DNA from: JACPNE01 sp964444465
Lineage (GTDB): Archaea > Nanobdellota > Nanobdellia > SCGC-AAA011-G17 > JACPNG01
Reading direction: 5' to 3'
Length of the DNA: 58,448 bases
Assembly: GCA_964444465.1 (NCBI GenBank)
Contig: CAYUGZ010000002.1
Location: forward strand, 1 to 58,448
A model generated the notes under the pieces. The model saw only the letters and a list, made by a program, of their open reading frames with translations, did no database searches and was not told where the DNA came from. This document shows positions 16,248 through 23,984 of this stretch, one piece after another. The translations under genes and the position numbers were made by a program. Positions within the stretch are counted from its first letter, which is position 1; each line of letters begins with the position of its first letter.

Positions 16248-16999
16248 TGCTAGTTGATGTTCATGCACATATATTCAGGGAATATTTTGACAAAGATTTA
16301 CCTAAAGTTGTAGAAAGAGCAGAAAAAAATAATTTTGTTTCTATAGTAAATGCAGGAATTAATCATGATACAAATAAAGAGATTTTAGATTTATCAAAAT
16401 TTTTTCCTATATTAAAATCTTCATTAGGATTGTATCCATTAGAAGGATTAAAATTAAGTGAGGAAGAAATAGAAAAAAATCTAGAATTTATTAACAAAAA
16501 TAAAAATAGAATTATTAGTATTGGTGAAGTAGGATTAGATTATCACCATATAAAAAATAAAAATAAAGAACAAAAAATTATTTTTCAAAAAATAATTGAT
16601 TTAACTGAAAAAATAAAACTCCCAATTGTTGTTCATTCTAGAAAAGCAGAATTAGATTGCATTGAGATGTTAGAATCATCTAAAATAAAAAAAATAATTA
16701 TGCATTCTTTTACTGGGAGTATGAAATTAGTTAGTAGAATACAAAATAATGGATGGACGTTATCAATTCCAACAAGTATAATCTACTCCACACAATTCCA
16801 AAATATCGTCGATAAAACACCAATTTCTCAAATTTTAACAGAAACAGATTCACCTTATCTTTCACCAATAAAAAATAAACGAAATGAACCTTCAAATATA
16901 GTTCATACAATAAAAAAAATCTCTGAGATAAAAAAATTAGAAAAAGACGAAATTGAAAAATTAATTTTTATGAATTTTCAAAAATTTTTTGTTAAATAG
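16244..16999 (+). CDS. tatD: TatD-family metal-dependent hydrolase
   Basis: This 251-residue TIM-barrel metal hydrolase has DVHAHIF at the first strand, GEVGLDYH (the conserved Glu and His/Asp region), VVHSRKAE, MHSFTGS and the C-terminal TETDSPYLSP. These are the conserved metal-site blocks of TatD DNases. Members have 3'-5' exonuclease or DNA-repair related activity. The start overlaps the S2P stop by 4 bp (ATGA-type), so translation is coupled. ATG also occurs at 16247. Confidence 0.92.
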   Translation: MMLVDVHAHIFREYFDKDLPKVVERAEKNNFVSIVNAGINHDTNKEILDLSKFFPILKSSLGLYPLEGLKLSEEEIEKNLEFINKNKNRIISIGEVGLDYHHIKNKNKEQKIIFQKIIDLTEKIKLPIVVHSRKAELDCIEMLESSKIKKIIMHSFTGSMKLVSRIQNNGWTLSIPTSIIYSTQFQNIVDKTPISQILTETDSPYLSPIKNKRNEPSNIVHTIKKISEIKKLEKDEIEKLIFMNFQKFFVK

Positions 17000-17013
17000 A
17001 AACCTTTTTATAG

Positions 17014-17036
17014 TTAAAATAACTTAGTTATTTTAA
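17014..17036. repeat. Perfect inverted repeat between TATA box and basic-peptide gene
   Basis: TTAAAATAAC (17014-17023) and GTTATTTTAA (17027-17036) are exact reverse complements around a 3-bp centre. The repeat begins just after a TATA-like TTTTTATAG (17005-17013) and covers the region where transcription should start. That fits an operator for the peptide gene, or alternatively a hairpin at the end of the tatD transcript. Confidence 0.6.
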
Positions 17037-17074
17037 GAAAAAAATTACATAAAAAAAACGGAGAGGTGATTTTA

Positions 17075-17173
17075 ATGGCTGTAAAAAGGAAAAAAGTTGC
17101 TAAAAGAAAGACAGCAACAAAAAGAAAAACTACTACTAAAAGAAAGACAGCAACAAAGAGAAAGAGAAGATAA
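17075..17173 (+). CDS. 32-residue Lys/Arg/Thr-repeat peptide
   Basis: This tiny gene encodes MAVKRKKVAKRKTATK and continues with the six-residue unit KRKTAT/KRKTTT repeated three times in all, ending KRKRR. About half the residues are Lys or Arg and none are acidic or aromatic, so it must bind nucleic acid or another polyanion. The composition recalls the tails of bacterial Hc1/H1-like chromatin proteins. The coding DNA itself repeats in 18-bp units. A purine-rich ribosome binding site (AGAGGTGA, 17062-17069) supports translation. A TATA-like box and a perfect palindrome lie upstream. Confidence 0.7.
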   Translation: MAVKRKKVAKRKTATKRKTTTKRKTATKRKRR

Positions 17174-17248
17174 GTCTTCTCTAATCTTTTATTTTTCTAT
17201 TTCTACTTCTTTCAAAAAACTTAAAAATCTTATTTATTCTGATTTTAT

Positions 17249-18199
17249 ATGATATCAGATTTAGCAAGAAAAAATTTAGAAAAACAAGGCTACAAATTTA
17301 CAGGAAAACATTCCAGCACAAAAATATGTCATTGGACAAAGAGTAGTTTATCCGGAAAAAAATTTTGTTACAAACATAAGTTTTACAACATCCAAAGTCA
17401 CCAATGTGCACAAATGACTACAAATATGTTTTGTAGTAATCTATGTGATTTTTGTTGGAGAGACATACCAACTTCGAATAATATAAAGATGGATTCAATT
17501 GATGACCCTAAAGATATAATTGAGAATACAATTAAAGAACAACTAAAAACTATAACTGGATTAGGTGGCCACCCTAATGTAAATAAAAAAAGATTAGAGG
17601 AATCAAAAAAAATTAAACATTTTGCTATTTCTTTAACAGGAGAACCAACTATGTATCCTAAGTTAGGAGAATTAATAAAAAAATTACATGAAAAAAAGAT
17701 TACTTCTTTTTTAGTTACTAATGGACAATATCCTGATTCTTTAGAAAAATTAGAGAAAGAAGATTCTTTACCTACACAAATTTATCTTTCTTTAGATGCA
17801 CCAACAAAAGAAATTTATTATAATTTAGATAAACCAATGTTAAAAGATTTTTGGGAGAGATTTAATAGAACATTAGATATAATTCATAGAATAAAAGACA
17901 AAACAAGAACTGTATTAAGGATTACATCTGTAAAACATCGTAATATGTGTAATGAAAAAGATTATGCAAAATTAATTGAAAAAGCTAATCCTAAATTTTT
18001 AGAGATAAAAGGATTCACTTTACTAGGGCCTTCTGGAGAAAAATTGACTTTAGAAAATGTTCCTTCACATGATGAAGTTAAACAATTTGCAAAAGACATA
18101 ATCAAACATTGTGATTATAAATTAATTGATGAAGAACCTACTTCAAGAGTTGTTTTATTGATGAAAGAAAATATACAAGAAAGATTCTTAGATAGTTAG
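17249..18199 (+). CDS. taw1: tRNA 4-demethylwyosine synthase (TYW1)
   Basis: This radical SAM enzyme builds the tricyclic base imG-14 on G37 of tRNA-Phe from N1-methylguanosine and pyruvate. The 316 residues show early Cys (KICHW and KKFCYKH), then CAQMTTNMFCSNLCDFCWRD with the SAM-cluster C-x3-C-x2-C (CSNLCDFC) followed by the WR characteristic of TYW1. SLTGEPTMYP and a VTNGQ strand follow. It is the archaeal type, with no flavodoxin domain. Its 3' end overlaps the convergent phosphoesterase by 12 bp. Confidence 0.95.
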   Translation: MISDLARKNLEKQGYKFTGKHSSTKICHWTKSSLSGKKFCYKHKFYNIQSHQCAQMTTNMFCSNLCDFCWRDIPTSNNIKMDSIDDPKDIIENTIKEQLKTITGLGGHPNVNKKRLEESKKIKHFAISLTGEPTMYPKLGELIKKLHEKKITSFLVTNGQYPDSLEKLEKEDSLPTQIYLSLDAPTKEIYYNLDKPMLKDFWERFNRTLDIIHRIKDKTRTVLRITSVKHRNMCNEKDYAKLIEKANPKFLEIKGFTLLGPSGEKLTLENVPSHDEVKQFAKDIIKHCDYKLIDEEPTSRVVLLMKENIQERFLDS

Positions 18200-18772
18200 T
18201 ATCTTACCCTCTTTACCAGGATTTATTAATTTGGTTTTTTTAATTTCATCAGTTACATTAAAATTTTCATGTAAATGTCCACATATAACTAAGATTGGTT
18301 TTATTTTATCAACAAATTTTCTCATGGATTTATTACCTACATGACCTAATCCTTTTAGAAAATCTAATTTAGTGTTGAATATAGGAGCATGAGTTACTAA
18401 AACAATTTTTTTACCTTTTCTTTTTTTAAATTTTTTAGCCCAATTTTCAAATTCTTTATCTATTTGTGAGAAACCCCCTCCACCAAATCCTACAAAAGAA
18501 TAGTCTTCTATATCATATTGGGTTTTATGAATAAAAATAAATTTATATTTTTTACATAATTTTTTCAATTCATAATCTAATTCATGATTTCCATTTATGA
18601 TTAACAAGGGTTTTTCAATTTTTTTCAATTTGTTTAATACAATCTCTAAATCCATACTAAAATTAGATAGATCGCCTGCACAAACTACAACATCAACTGA
18701 TTTTGATTTTTTAATTATTTTATTTAGAGTTCTAATATCACCATGTAAATCAGCGAAAGCTAAAATTTTCAT
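18188..18772 (-). CDS. Calcineurin-like metallophosphoesterase (YfcE/MJ0936-like)
   Basis: This protein of about 194 residues begins MKILAFADLHGD, with the metal-binding D-x-H pair. GDLSN, NGNHE, VTHAPIF and CGHLHEN complete the five blocks of the calcineurin-like phosphoesterase family. The ATG at 18770-18772 is preferred to an upstream in-frame ATG (18787) because it places the first strand at the N-terminus. Family members hydrolyse phosphodiesters or nucleotides with two metal ions; the substrate is unknown. It is the gene downstream of the microprotein cluster. Confidence 0.88.
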   Translation of the reverse strand: MKILAFADLHGDIRTLNKIIKKSKSVDVVVCAGDLSNFSMDLEIVLNKLKKIEKPLLIINGNHELDYELKKLCKKYKFIFIHKTQYDIEDYSFVGFGGGGFSQIDKEFENWAKKFKKRKGKKIVLVTHAPIFNTKLDFLKGLGHVGNKSMRKFVDKIKPILVICGHLHENFNVTDEIKKTKLINPGKEGKILTI

Positions 18773-18864
18773 AAATCTCTTAAACATTAATGTCTTTTAA
18801 AAATTAACGTTTATTAGAAGTTGATAAAAAGTACATAAAAAAAGAAAATTATAAAGAAAAAGAA

Positions 18865-18963
18865 CTATGCTCCAACATAACCTAACATAAACCCTTCTTC
18901 TATCTCATCTATCATATCTCCTTCTAATTGTTCTTCTAGTTCTTCAATTTCGTATATATCCAT
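18865..18963 (-). CDS. Acidic 32-residue microprotein (third of three)
   Basis: This peptide starts MDIYEIEELEEQLEGD and ends EEGFMLGYVGA. It is strongly acidic (about 12 Glu/Asp) with a hydrophobic Gly-rich C-terminus. The strongest ribosome binding site in the cluster, GGAGGAG (minus strand, 18978-18972), lies 8 nt before its ATG. It overlaps the end of the preceding small gene by 20 bp in another frame. I recognise no family. The charged head and GFMLGY tail could suit a precursor peptide, a membrane-touching regulator or a protein-interaction peptide; none of these is shown by the sequence. Confidence 0.55.
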   Translation of the reverse strand: MDIYEIEELEEQLEGDMIDEIEEGFMLGYVGA

Positions 18964-19063
18964 TTTTACCACTCCTCCTTTTTTTTATTGTTTCTTCATC
19001 TATTCGTAAACCCCTTAATTGTTCACTGAATAGATTTTCAATAAATTTATTTTCAAAGTTCAT
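18944..19063 (-). CDS. 39-residue microprotein (second of three)
   Basis: It begins MNFENKFIENLFSEQLRG, an amphipathic helix-like stretch, then turns basic (TIKKRRSGKNGYIRN). A GAGGTG ribosome binding site (minus strand, 19075-19070) lies 6 nt before the ATG. It overlaps the upstream microprotein by 11 bp and the downstream one by 20 bp, each in a different frame, so the three are probably translated from one mRNA with coupling. No known family is seen. Confidence 0.5.
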   Translation of the reverse strand: MNFENKFIENLFSEQLRGLRIDEETIKKRRSGKNGYIRN

Positions 19064-19211
19064 ACTTATCACCTCTTCTCATTTTAGCTATAGTATTCTT
19101 ATGATTCTCAATGCTTAGATTAGTCATAAACCCAAACCAATTTATCATAGAAATCTTATTATTGTATTCTTCCCAACCCATATAGTTCTTACTAAATAGA
19201 CTAAATCTCAT
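19053..19211 (-). CDS. 52-residue microprotein (first of three)
   Basis: It begins MRFSLFSKNYMGWEEY, followed by an aromatic, Met-rich middle (MINWFGFMTNL) and a basic end (AKMRRGDKYEL). A GAGGTG ribosome binding site (minus strand, 19224-19219) sits 7 nt before the ATG. A TATA-like ATTATAAAAG lies at about 19231-19240. It leads a chain of three overlapping small genes between the ferredoxin and phosphoesterase genes. No family is recognised. Confidence 0.5.
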   Translation of the reverse strand: MRFSLFSKNYMGWEEYNNKISMINWFGFMTNLSIENHKNTIAKMRRGDKYEL

Positions 19212-19329
19212 AAATATTCACCTCAAAACTTTTATAATATGATTAAGAAAAAGATGCTTATAAATCTCACGCGTATTATTGTCTTCTGTCCGTTATTTAT
19301 ATACTATAAAATATATTTTAAAAGAAGTA

Positions 19330-19602
19330 TTAAATTAATTTTTCACCAGTTTCTTTATTGATAATATGTATCACAACAACAGGACAAGCTTTTGCTGCTT
19401 CCATATGCCCTTCTAACTCTTCTTCTATTATCTCTAACTCAAAAATCTCATTGTCTTTAGTTTTTACATTCTCACCTTTTAAGATAGCTTTTCCTTCTTC
19501 ATCCATCTCCCAAGCTTCTTGTAATGCAGCAACACATGCAGCTGCACCTATACATCCAATTCTATCATACTGTACAATATATTTATTCTTTTTATCTTCC
19601 AT
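19330..19602 (-). CDS. Ferredoxin with three cysteines
   Basis: This 90-residue acidic ferredoxin has C17-IGAAA-C23, EMDEEGKA, and the C-terminal C73-P in EAAKACPVVVIHI. Canonical [4Fe-4S] ferredoxins of this type have C-x2-C-x2-C; here the middle Cys is Ala20, so a [3Fe-4S] cluster is expected. The ATG at 19602 is preferred over an in-frame TTG at 19611. It lies 58 bp downstream of cdc6 on the same strand. The redox partner is not evident, though the Rieske fusion elsewhere in the window is one candidate. Confidence 0.85.
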   Translation of the reverse strand: MEDKKNKYIVQYDRIGCIGAAACVAALQEAWEMDEEGKAILKGENVKTKDNEIFELEIIEEELEGHMEAAKACPVVVIHIINKETGEKLI

Positions 19603-19660
19603 GTTGATCAAAATTTATTTTTGATTTTCTATTTTTATAGTTTTCTATTTTCTAAAAGAA

Positions 19661-20725
19661 TTAAAATTCATCTAATTTTTTAATAGAACCATAATTTAAA
19701 ATAAATGTTTTCCCTCCTTTGTCTGAAATAGTATCTTCTGCAGTTATCACATCATTTTCAATTAATTTACTTACTTTTCTTTTGAATGTTCTATAAGATA
19801 GATTATTATCTTTTTTATATACTTCATATATTTCAGTTATTGTTTTTCCTGAATTTAATTTGATTAACTCTAACACTTTATTAATATCATCTTCAAAATC
19901 TTCTGAATTTTTTATTTTATAATTATTTAATCTTTTAATTGCATTTTCTGAATGATTTAAATCAATTTTTTTAGAAGAGTTATCTTCTGCGATATTACCT
20001 GTTTCTCTTAATAAAAATAATCCTGCTCTAACATCTTTTAACTCAAATGTTTTGTTAGTTATCAAATTAAATGCATTATCCTCCCAAATATCTTTTACAA
20101 ATGCATATTCTATCCTTTTTTTTAGTATTCCTCTAGTTTGTTCTAAGTTATAATACTTAAACTCTAATTCTTCTAATGTTAATCTAGATTTTAATCTTGA
20201 GTCTACATTAACTAACCAATCTTTATTATTTGTTATAAAGAAAATAGTTTTTTTGTAGATATCTTCTAATAAATAATATACACCATTCATCTCTGTTAGT
20301 TTATCAGATTCATCTAAAACAAAAACAGCAGTTTTTTTATTTAAGATACTAGTTATTTCTTTAAACAACTCATCTGTTGTTTTATTATGAGTCCATTTGT
20401 AATTAATTTGTTCACAAATACTTAATGCCATCTTATGGGCAGTGTCTTTTTTCCAACAATTTAAGTAAATTGTAGAAACTTCATCATATTCTTCTAGTTC
20501 ATTAAGAACATGTTTTAAACAAACTGTTTTTCCCACTCCTGGCTTTCCAAATATCAATAAATTTTTACCATTTCTATTTTGAAATAAAGGTTTTATGCAA
20601 GAAGCAATATATTTTTGTTCTGACTCTCTATATGGGATTAATTTTGGTTGAAAGTCAAAATCTAACTGTTCTGGATTTAGAAACAAAGATTCTGAATCTT
20701 TTAACATATCATCAAATAGGCTCAT
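19661..20725 (-). CDS. cdc6: Orc1/Cdc6 replication initiator
   Basis: This 354-residue AAA+ protein has Walker A GKPGVGKT (residues 60-67), Walker B VFVLDESDKL (Asp138-Glu139), sensor 1 FFITNN and an arginine region in DSRLKSRL. A C-terminal winged helix (about 275-350, KTITEIYEVYKKDN, YRTFKRKVSKLIENDVI) follows. Orc1/Cdc6 binds the archaeal origin and loads MCM. Such genes often lie beside an origin, but the flanking spacers here are short and show no clear origin recognition box. It is divergent from the CYTH gene. Confidence 0.93.
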   Translation of the reverse strand: MSLFDDMLKDSESLFLNPEQLDFDFQPKLIPYRESEQKYIASCIKPLFQNRNGKNLLIFGKPGVGKTVCLKHVLNELEEYDEVSTIYLNCWKKDTAHKMALSICEQINYKWTHNKTTDELFKEITSILNKKTAVFVLDESDKLTEMNGVYYLLEDIYKKTIFFITNNKDWLVNVDSRLKSRLTLEELEFKYYNLEQTRGILKKRIEYAFVKDIWEDNAFNLITNKTFELKDVRAGLFLLRETGNIAEDNSSKKIDLNHSENAIKRLNNYKIKNSEDFEDDINKVLELIKLNSGKTITEIYEVYKKDNNLSYRTFKRKVSKLIENDVITAEDTISDKGGKTFILNYGSIKKLDEF

Positions 20726-20780
20726 ACAAATAATGGAATAAGCTTCTTTTTTAATTATTTGGTTTTACTAGATATATATT

Positions 20781-20789
20781 TTTATATAA
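20781..20789 (+). promoter_or_regulatory. TATA box for CYTH gene
   Basis: TTTATATAA lies about 20 nt before the ATG at 20805, in the spacer shared with divergent cdc6. Confidence 0.45.
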
Positions 20790-20804
20790 TCCTCCTTGTC
20801 TAAT

Positions 20805-21341
20805 ATGATGAAAAACATAGAAGTTGAACTCAGAAGTTTTATTACTAAAGAAAAATATGAAGAACTTATTGATTTTTTTAAGCAAAATTCTAAATTCGTT
20901 AATAAAGATGATCAAGTAACTTATTATTTTGATTCTAAAGAAGATTTAAGGATACAAAAAAATAATTTCTTTTCTAAAATATGGTTAAAAAAAGGAAAGA
21001 TTCATGATGAATCAAGAGAAGAAATAGAAATTAAATTTGATAAAGAAGATTTTGAGATTATAGAAAGATTATTTTTAGTTTTAGGATATAATATAGAAAT
21101 AAAATGGTTTAGAAAAAGATATTCATTTAAATGGCAAGATATTAATGTGATGTTAGACTATACAAGAGGTTATGGTTATATCTTAGAATTAGAAGAGAAA
21201 TCATCTGAACAAGAGAAAGATTTAGTATTAAATAAACTTAAAGAAAAATTAAATAGTTTGAATATAGAATTAACACCTAAAGAAGAATTTGATAAAAAAT
21301 TTGAGTATTATAAAAACAATTGGAAAGAATTAATAAAATAA
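20805..21341 (+). CDS. CYTH-domain (class IV adenylate cyclase / triphosphate tunnel) protein
   Basis: This protein of about 178 residues opens with the E-x-E-x-R signature (IEVELR, residues 5-10) that defines the CYTH/triphosphate tunnel fold. Alternating charged strands follow, such as REEIEIKF, KWFRKRYSF and INVMLDYTRGYGYILELEE. The fold hydrolyses or cyclises organic triphosphates with divalent metal; CyaB-like archaeal members include thiamine triphosphatases and possible cyclases. ATG 20805 is preferred over TTG 20796 because of the TATA box at 20781-20789. Confidence 0.85.
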   Translation: MMKNIEVELRSFITKEKYEELIDFFKQNSKFVNKDDQVTYYFDSKEDLRIQKNNFFSKIWLKKGKIHDESREEIEIKFDKEDFEIIERLFLVLGYNIEIKWFRKRYSFKWQDINVMLDYTRGYGYILELEEKSSEQEKDLVLNKLKEKLNSLNIELTPKEEFDKKFEYYKNNWKELIK

Positions 21342-21348
21342 ATCTTAT

Positions 21349-22041
21349 TTATCTTTTTCTAGATGTTTTAATAGGTTTTGTTTGTATTGATAGTTTACGA
21401 TAAACAAAGGCTACAGCAACCATTGTAGTAGGGATAGTAGCAAATAATCCAATTAATAAAGCAAGTGCTCCAACTAAATTAATAAGTAATATTACTATAA
21501 GAAATCCTAATAATTTCCATTTAACTCCTTTTGTGATTCTAGAACTACTTTTTAATGCTTCAATTGGTCCTAGTCCTTTATCAATTATAAAGTAATTATA
21601 AAATTGAAATTGAATAGCCCATATAATCCCTGGAATGATCAATAGAATAAATCCCCCCATCACAATCAACATATAAACAATTGAACTAAGTAAATATTTA
21701 AAAAACAAAGGATAACATGAGATCAAATCTTCATATTCTCCTTCTTCATTATTACTAAATTTCAAAGATATTTTAGTTACACCCATAGTAATTAATGTAC
21801 GTACAAATGTAGTTATAGAAATAATTATTATACTTAATATAACACCAACTATTATTAATAAAATATCTTCTGAAATGAATAATGCGGCAGGAACAAGAAT
21901 CAAAAGTTCACTAACAATATCTAAAAGAATAGAAACTCCTATTACAACTATTAGAAGTATTACAAAAAAGAAAAGATTGTTCTTCATTGTATCCCATCCA
22001 AATTGAATGGCTTCTTTTATAGAAAATCTTTCATCCATCAT
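21349..22041 (-). CDS. Polytopic membrane protein (DUF975/YciC-like)
   Basis: The 230 residues hold about six membrane helices, with FSIKEAIQFGWDTMKNN at the N-terminus and a GPIEALKSSSRITKG block before the last helices. These are features of DUF975/YciC-like membrane proteins with unknown function. It lies 36 bp downstream of sppA on the same strand, and with the RDD protein forms an RDD-sppA-membrane protein run, probably one operon handling membrane proteins. No catalytic residues are apparent. The start has two tandem ATGs. Confidence 0.65.
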   Translation of the reverse strand: MMDERFSIKEAIQFGWDTMKNNLFFFVILLIVVIGVSILLDIVSELLILVPAALFISEDILLIIVGVILSIIIISITTFVRTLITMGVTKISLKFSNNEEGEYEDLISCYPLFFKYLLSSIVYMLIVMGGFILLIIPGIIWAIQFQFYNYFIIDKGLGPIEALKSSSRITKGVKWKLLGFLIVILLINLVGALALLIGLFATIPTTMVAVAFVYRKLSIQTKPIKTSRKR

Positions 22042-22077
22042 TCAATAATCATTATCTTAATATTTAAATATCTTACT

Positions 22078-22974
22078 CTAAACAATGAATCCAAAATCAT
22101 CCCTTAAACTAAACAATTCTTTTCCTATTCCTCTTCCAATAAAATAAAAAGAATAAGCACTTATCTTAGATAGTAGATCACTTAACCCTCTTTTTTCTTC
22201 ATACCTAACAATATTTATATCTTCTACATTAGCTAATTTTTTTGTTATGTTTATTGCTAATTCTTTATCTCCTAATTCATCTACTAATCCTAGCTCTTTA
22301 GCTTCTTTTCCTAAATAAAAAAAACCATTTGCAATTTCTTTTACTTCTTTTTTATCTAAATCTCTATTTTTAGCTACCTCTTCAATAAATACTTCATGGA
22401 TAATATCCAACTTATCTTGTAATAATGATTTTTCTTCTTCACTTAATTTTTTAAATGGACTTCCAGTATCTTTAAGATCTCCGGCAACTAACCTTTCATA
22501 ACCAACTCCATATTCCTCCATCAATTCAGAAAATTCTAAATATGATCCTATTACCCCTATAGAACCAGTAATTGATAAAGGATCTGCCACTATATTATCA
22601 GAACTACTAGCTATCCAATATGCACCTGAAGCCCCTACTTCTCTTATTAATGATACAACTGGCTTGTTTGATTTTTTAACTTCATTAGCTATCTCTTTTG
22701 AAGCAACAACTGTTCCCCCAGGACTATTTATCTCTAGTATAATTCCTTTAACACTAGAATCTGAATTAGCTTTTTGTATAGATTTAACAATACTAGTTGA
22801 AGATACACCTCCACTCCTTAAGATATCTTCAAATCCATCTGTTGTTATCACTCCTTTAATTGGAATGATCGCAATTTTATCTCCAAAATCTTCTACTTTA
22901 AATACACTGGAAATTAAAAAACTTAATAACCATAATGATAATACAATAATTATGAAGAACCAAAATTTGTTCAT
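22078..22974 (-). CDS. sppA: Signal peptide peptidase SppA (S49 family)
   Basis: This 298-residue membrane-anchored serine protease has an N-terminal helix (residues 5-24), GIILEINSPGGTVVAS, the nucleophile Ser116 in GASGAYW, and the general-base Lys168 in GDLKDTGSPF. It is half the size of E. coli SppA, as in archaeal and Gram-positive forms. It degrades cleaved signal peptides and membrane stubs outside the cytoplasmic face. The 5' end overlaps the RDD gene by 4 bp, so the two are co-translated. Confidence 0.95.
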   Translation of the reverse strand: MNKFWFFIIIVLSLWLLSFLISSVFKVEDFGDKIAIIPIKGVITTDGFEDILRSGGVSSTSIVKSIQKANSDSSVKGIILEINSPGGTVVASKEIANEVKKSNKPVVSLIREVGASGAYWIASSSDNIVADPLSITGSIGVIGSYLEFSELMEEYGVGYERLVAGDLKDTGSPFKKLSEEEKSLLQDKLDIIHEVFIEEVAKNRDLDKKEVKEIANGFFYLGKEAKELGLVDELGDKELAINITKKLANVEDINIVRYEEKRGLSDLLSKISAYSFYFIGRGIGKELFSLRDDFGFIV

Positions 22975-23438
22975 TGTTCTATAACTTTTGTGTTTGATAA
23001 TCTTTCAGTATACCTCTGGCTTTTATTATTTAGCATGTACAACACATCTAAGATTAATAAAGGTAATGAAATCTTTGTTACATTCCTAATAATAACCTGA
23101 GAAAAATCCATTTTTTTAGTCATTGATATAACATGGATATTCATTATATGTTTTCCAATAGTCTGTTGTATCTTATACTCTAATATAACCCAATAAATCA
23201 AACTCAAAATTGCTATTATTACACTCATTAATAAAACTGATTTTATATCATTAAAATTAACATTAAACAATGCACCTTCTTTATAGATTTCATTTAAAGA
23301 ATCTCTAAATGGTAATACAACAATTGAATTTATTATCAAAATATCGATTATATAAGCTACAACTCTTTTCCATAAAGGAGCAACATCATTCTTTCCTAAT
23401 AACTTGTTTAACTCACTTTTTTTTAAACGCATATTCAT
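22971..23438 (-). CDS. RDD-family membrane protein
   Basis: The 155 residues contain the RDD hallmark WKRVVAYIIDILII (Arg-Asp-type helix 1, about residues 22-36), a second helix SVLLMSVIIAILSLIYWVI, and QTIGKHIMNIHVIS before a third hydrophobic segment. RDD proteins are small membrane proteins with roles in ion exchange or membrane complexes. It is the first gene of the run with sppA (4-bp overlap). ATG occurs twice, at 23438 and 23432. Confidence 0.78.
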   Translation of the reverse strand: MNMRLKKSELNKLLGKNDVAPLWKRVVAYIIDILIINSIVVLPFRDSLNEIYKEGALFNVNFNDIKSVLLMSVIIAILSLIYWVILEYKIQQTIGKHIMNIHVISMTKKMDFSQVIIRNVTKISLPLLILDVLYMLNNKSQRYTERLSNTKVIEQ

Positions 23439-23512
23439 AATAGGTTAAAGTAGATATATAAAATTTTTCATAATAAGAACCTTTAAATATTAATTAATGA
23501 TTATAAACTTTA

Positions 23513-23950
23513 ATGGATAACGATAATAGAGTACTCGCATTAGCTATTGTAGTTGTAGTTGTTTTAGGATTTCTAGGATTTGTTTTTGGAGATTTAACAG
23601 GATTTGCAGCTAGAAATAGAGAAAAAGTTTTATCTAGAATGTACTTATCTTCAAATCCTGATGTTTTAGATGAATTTAGTCTTACAGTAGATGCAGGTGA
23701 TTTTATTTATATAACAATTGAAACAGGAAGTGCAGGAACAAAAGATGAGGCTTCATTTTATGAACAAGTTGGTGTAAACTCTAGAAGAAGAGCAAAAACT
23801 TTCTTAGGTTGTTCAGGTTATTCATGTAGACCAAATAGAGTAATCACTAAAAAATATAAAATATCTCATTCATGGGATGGAGAATATTGTGCTAGAGTTT
23901 ATGATAGAGAGTTTAGAGAAGACGTAGAAGTTTGTTTCTTTGTTAAATAA
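23513..23950 (+). CDS. Membrane-anchored secreted protein, paralogue of the 44.2-kb gene
   Basis: The 145 residues have an N-terminal membrane helix (VLALAIVVVVVLGFLGFVF) followed by DLTGFAA, then a beta-rich extracellular domain of about 110 residues with four Cys (two in CSGYSC, one in EYCARV, one in VEVCFFVK). The end EDVEVCFFVK parallels EEDVPICFNVI in the protein encoded at 44153-44623, and both share the S-x-D...Y-x-x-x-x-T-G core, so they are paralogues. Function is unknown; a surface or pilin-like role is possible. Confidence 0.6.
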   Translation: MDNDNRVLALAIVVVVVLGFLGFVFGDLTGFAARNREKVLSRMYLSSNPDVLDEFSLTVDAGDFIYITIETGSAGTKDEASFYEQVGVNSRRRAKTFLGCSGYSCRPNRVITKKYKISHSWDGEYCARVYDREFREDVEVCFFVK

Positions 23951-23953
23951 ATT

Positions 23954-23964
23954 AATTTATAAAT
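23954..23964 (+). promoter_or_regulatory. TATA box for elp3
   Basis: AATTTATAAAT is centred about 26 nt before the elp3 ATG at 23985 and begins 4 bp after the previous stop codon. Confidence 0.5.
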
Positions 23965-23984
23965 CCATTTTTTCTTAATTTTAC

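Noticed and set aside
19212..19329. Short AT-rich spacer as a riboswitch or non-coding RNA
   Set aside because: Contains TATA-like boxes but no convincing conserved RNA structure could be recognised by eye.
22664..22984. Long ORF opposite sppA (and similar shadows opposite cysS, the lamin-tail gene and DUF655)
   Set aside because: Opposite-strand frames of well-supported genes, with composition expected of antisense AT-rich coding DNA.
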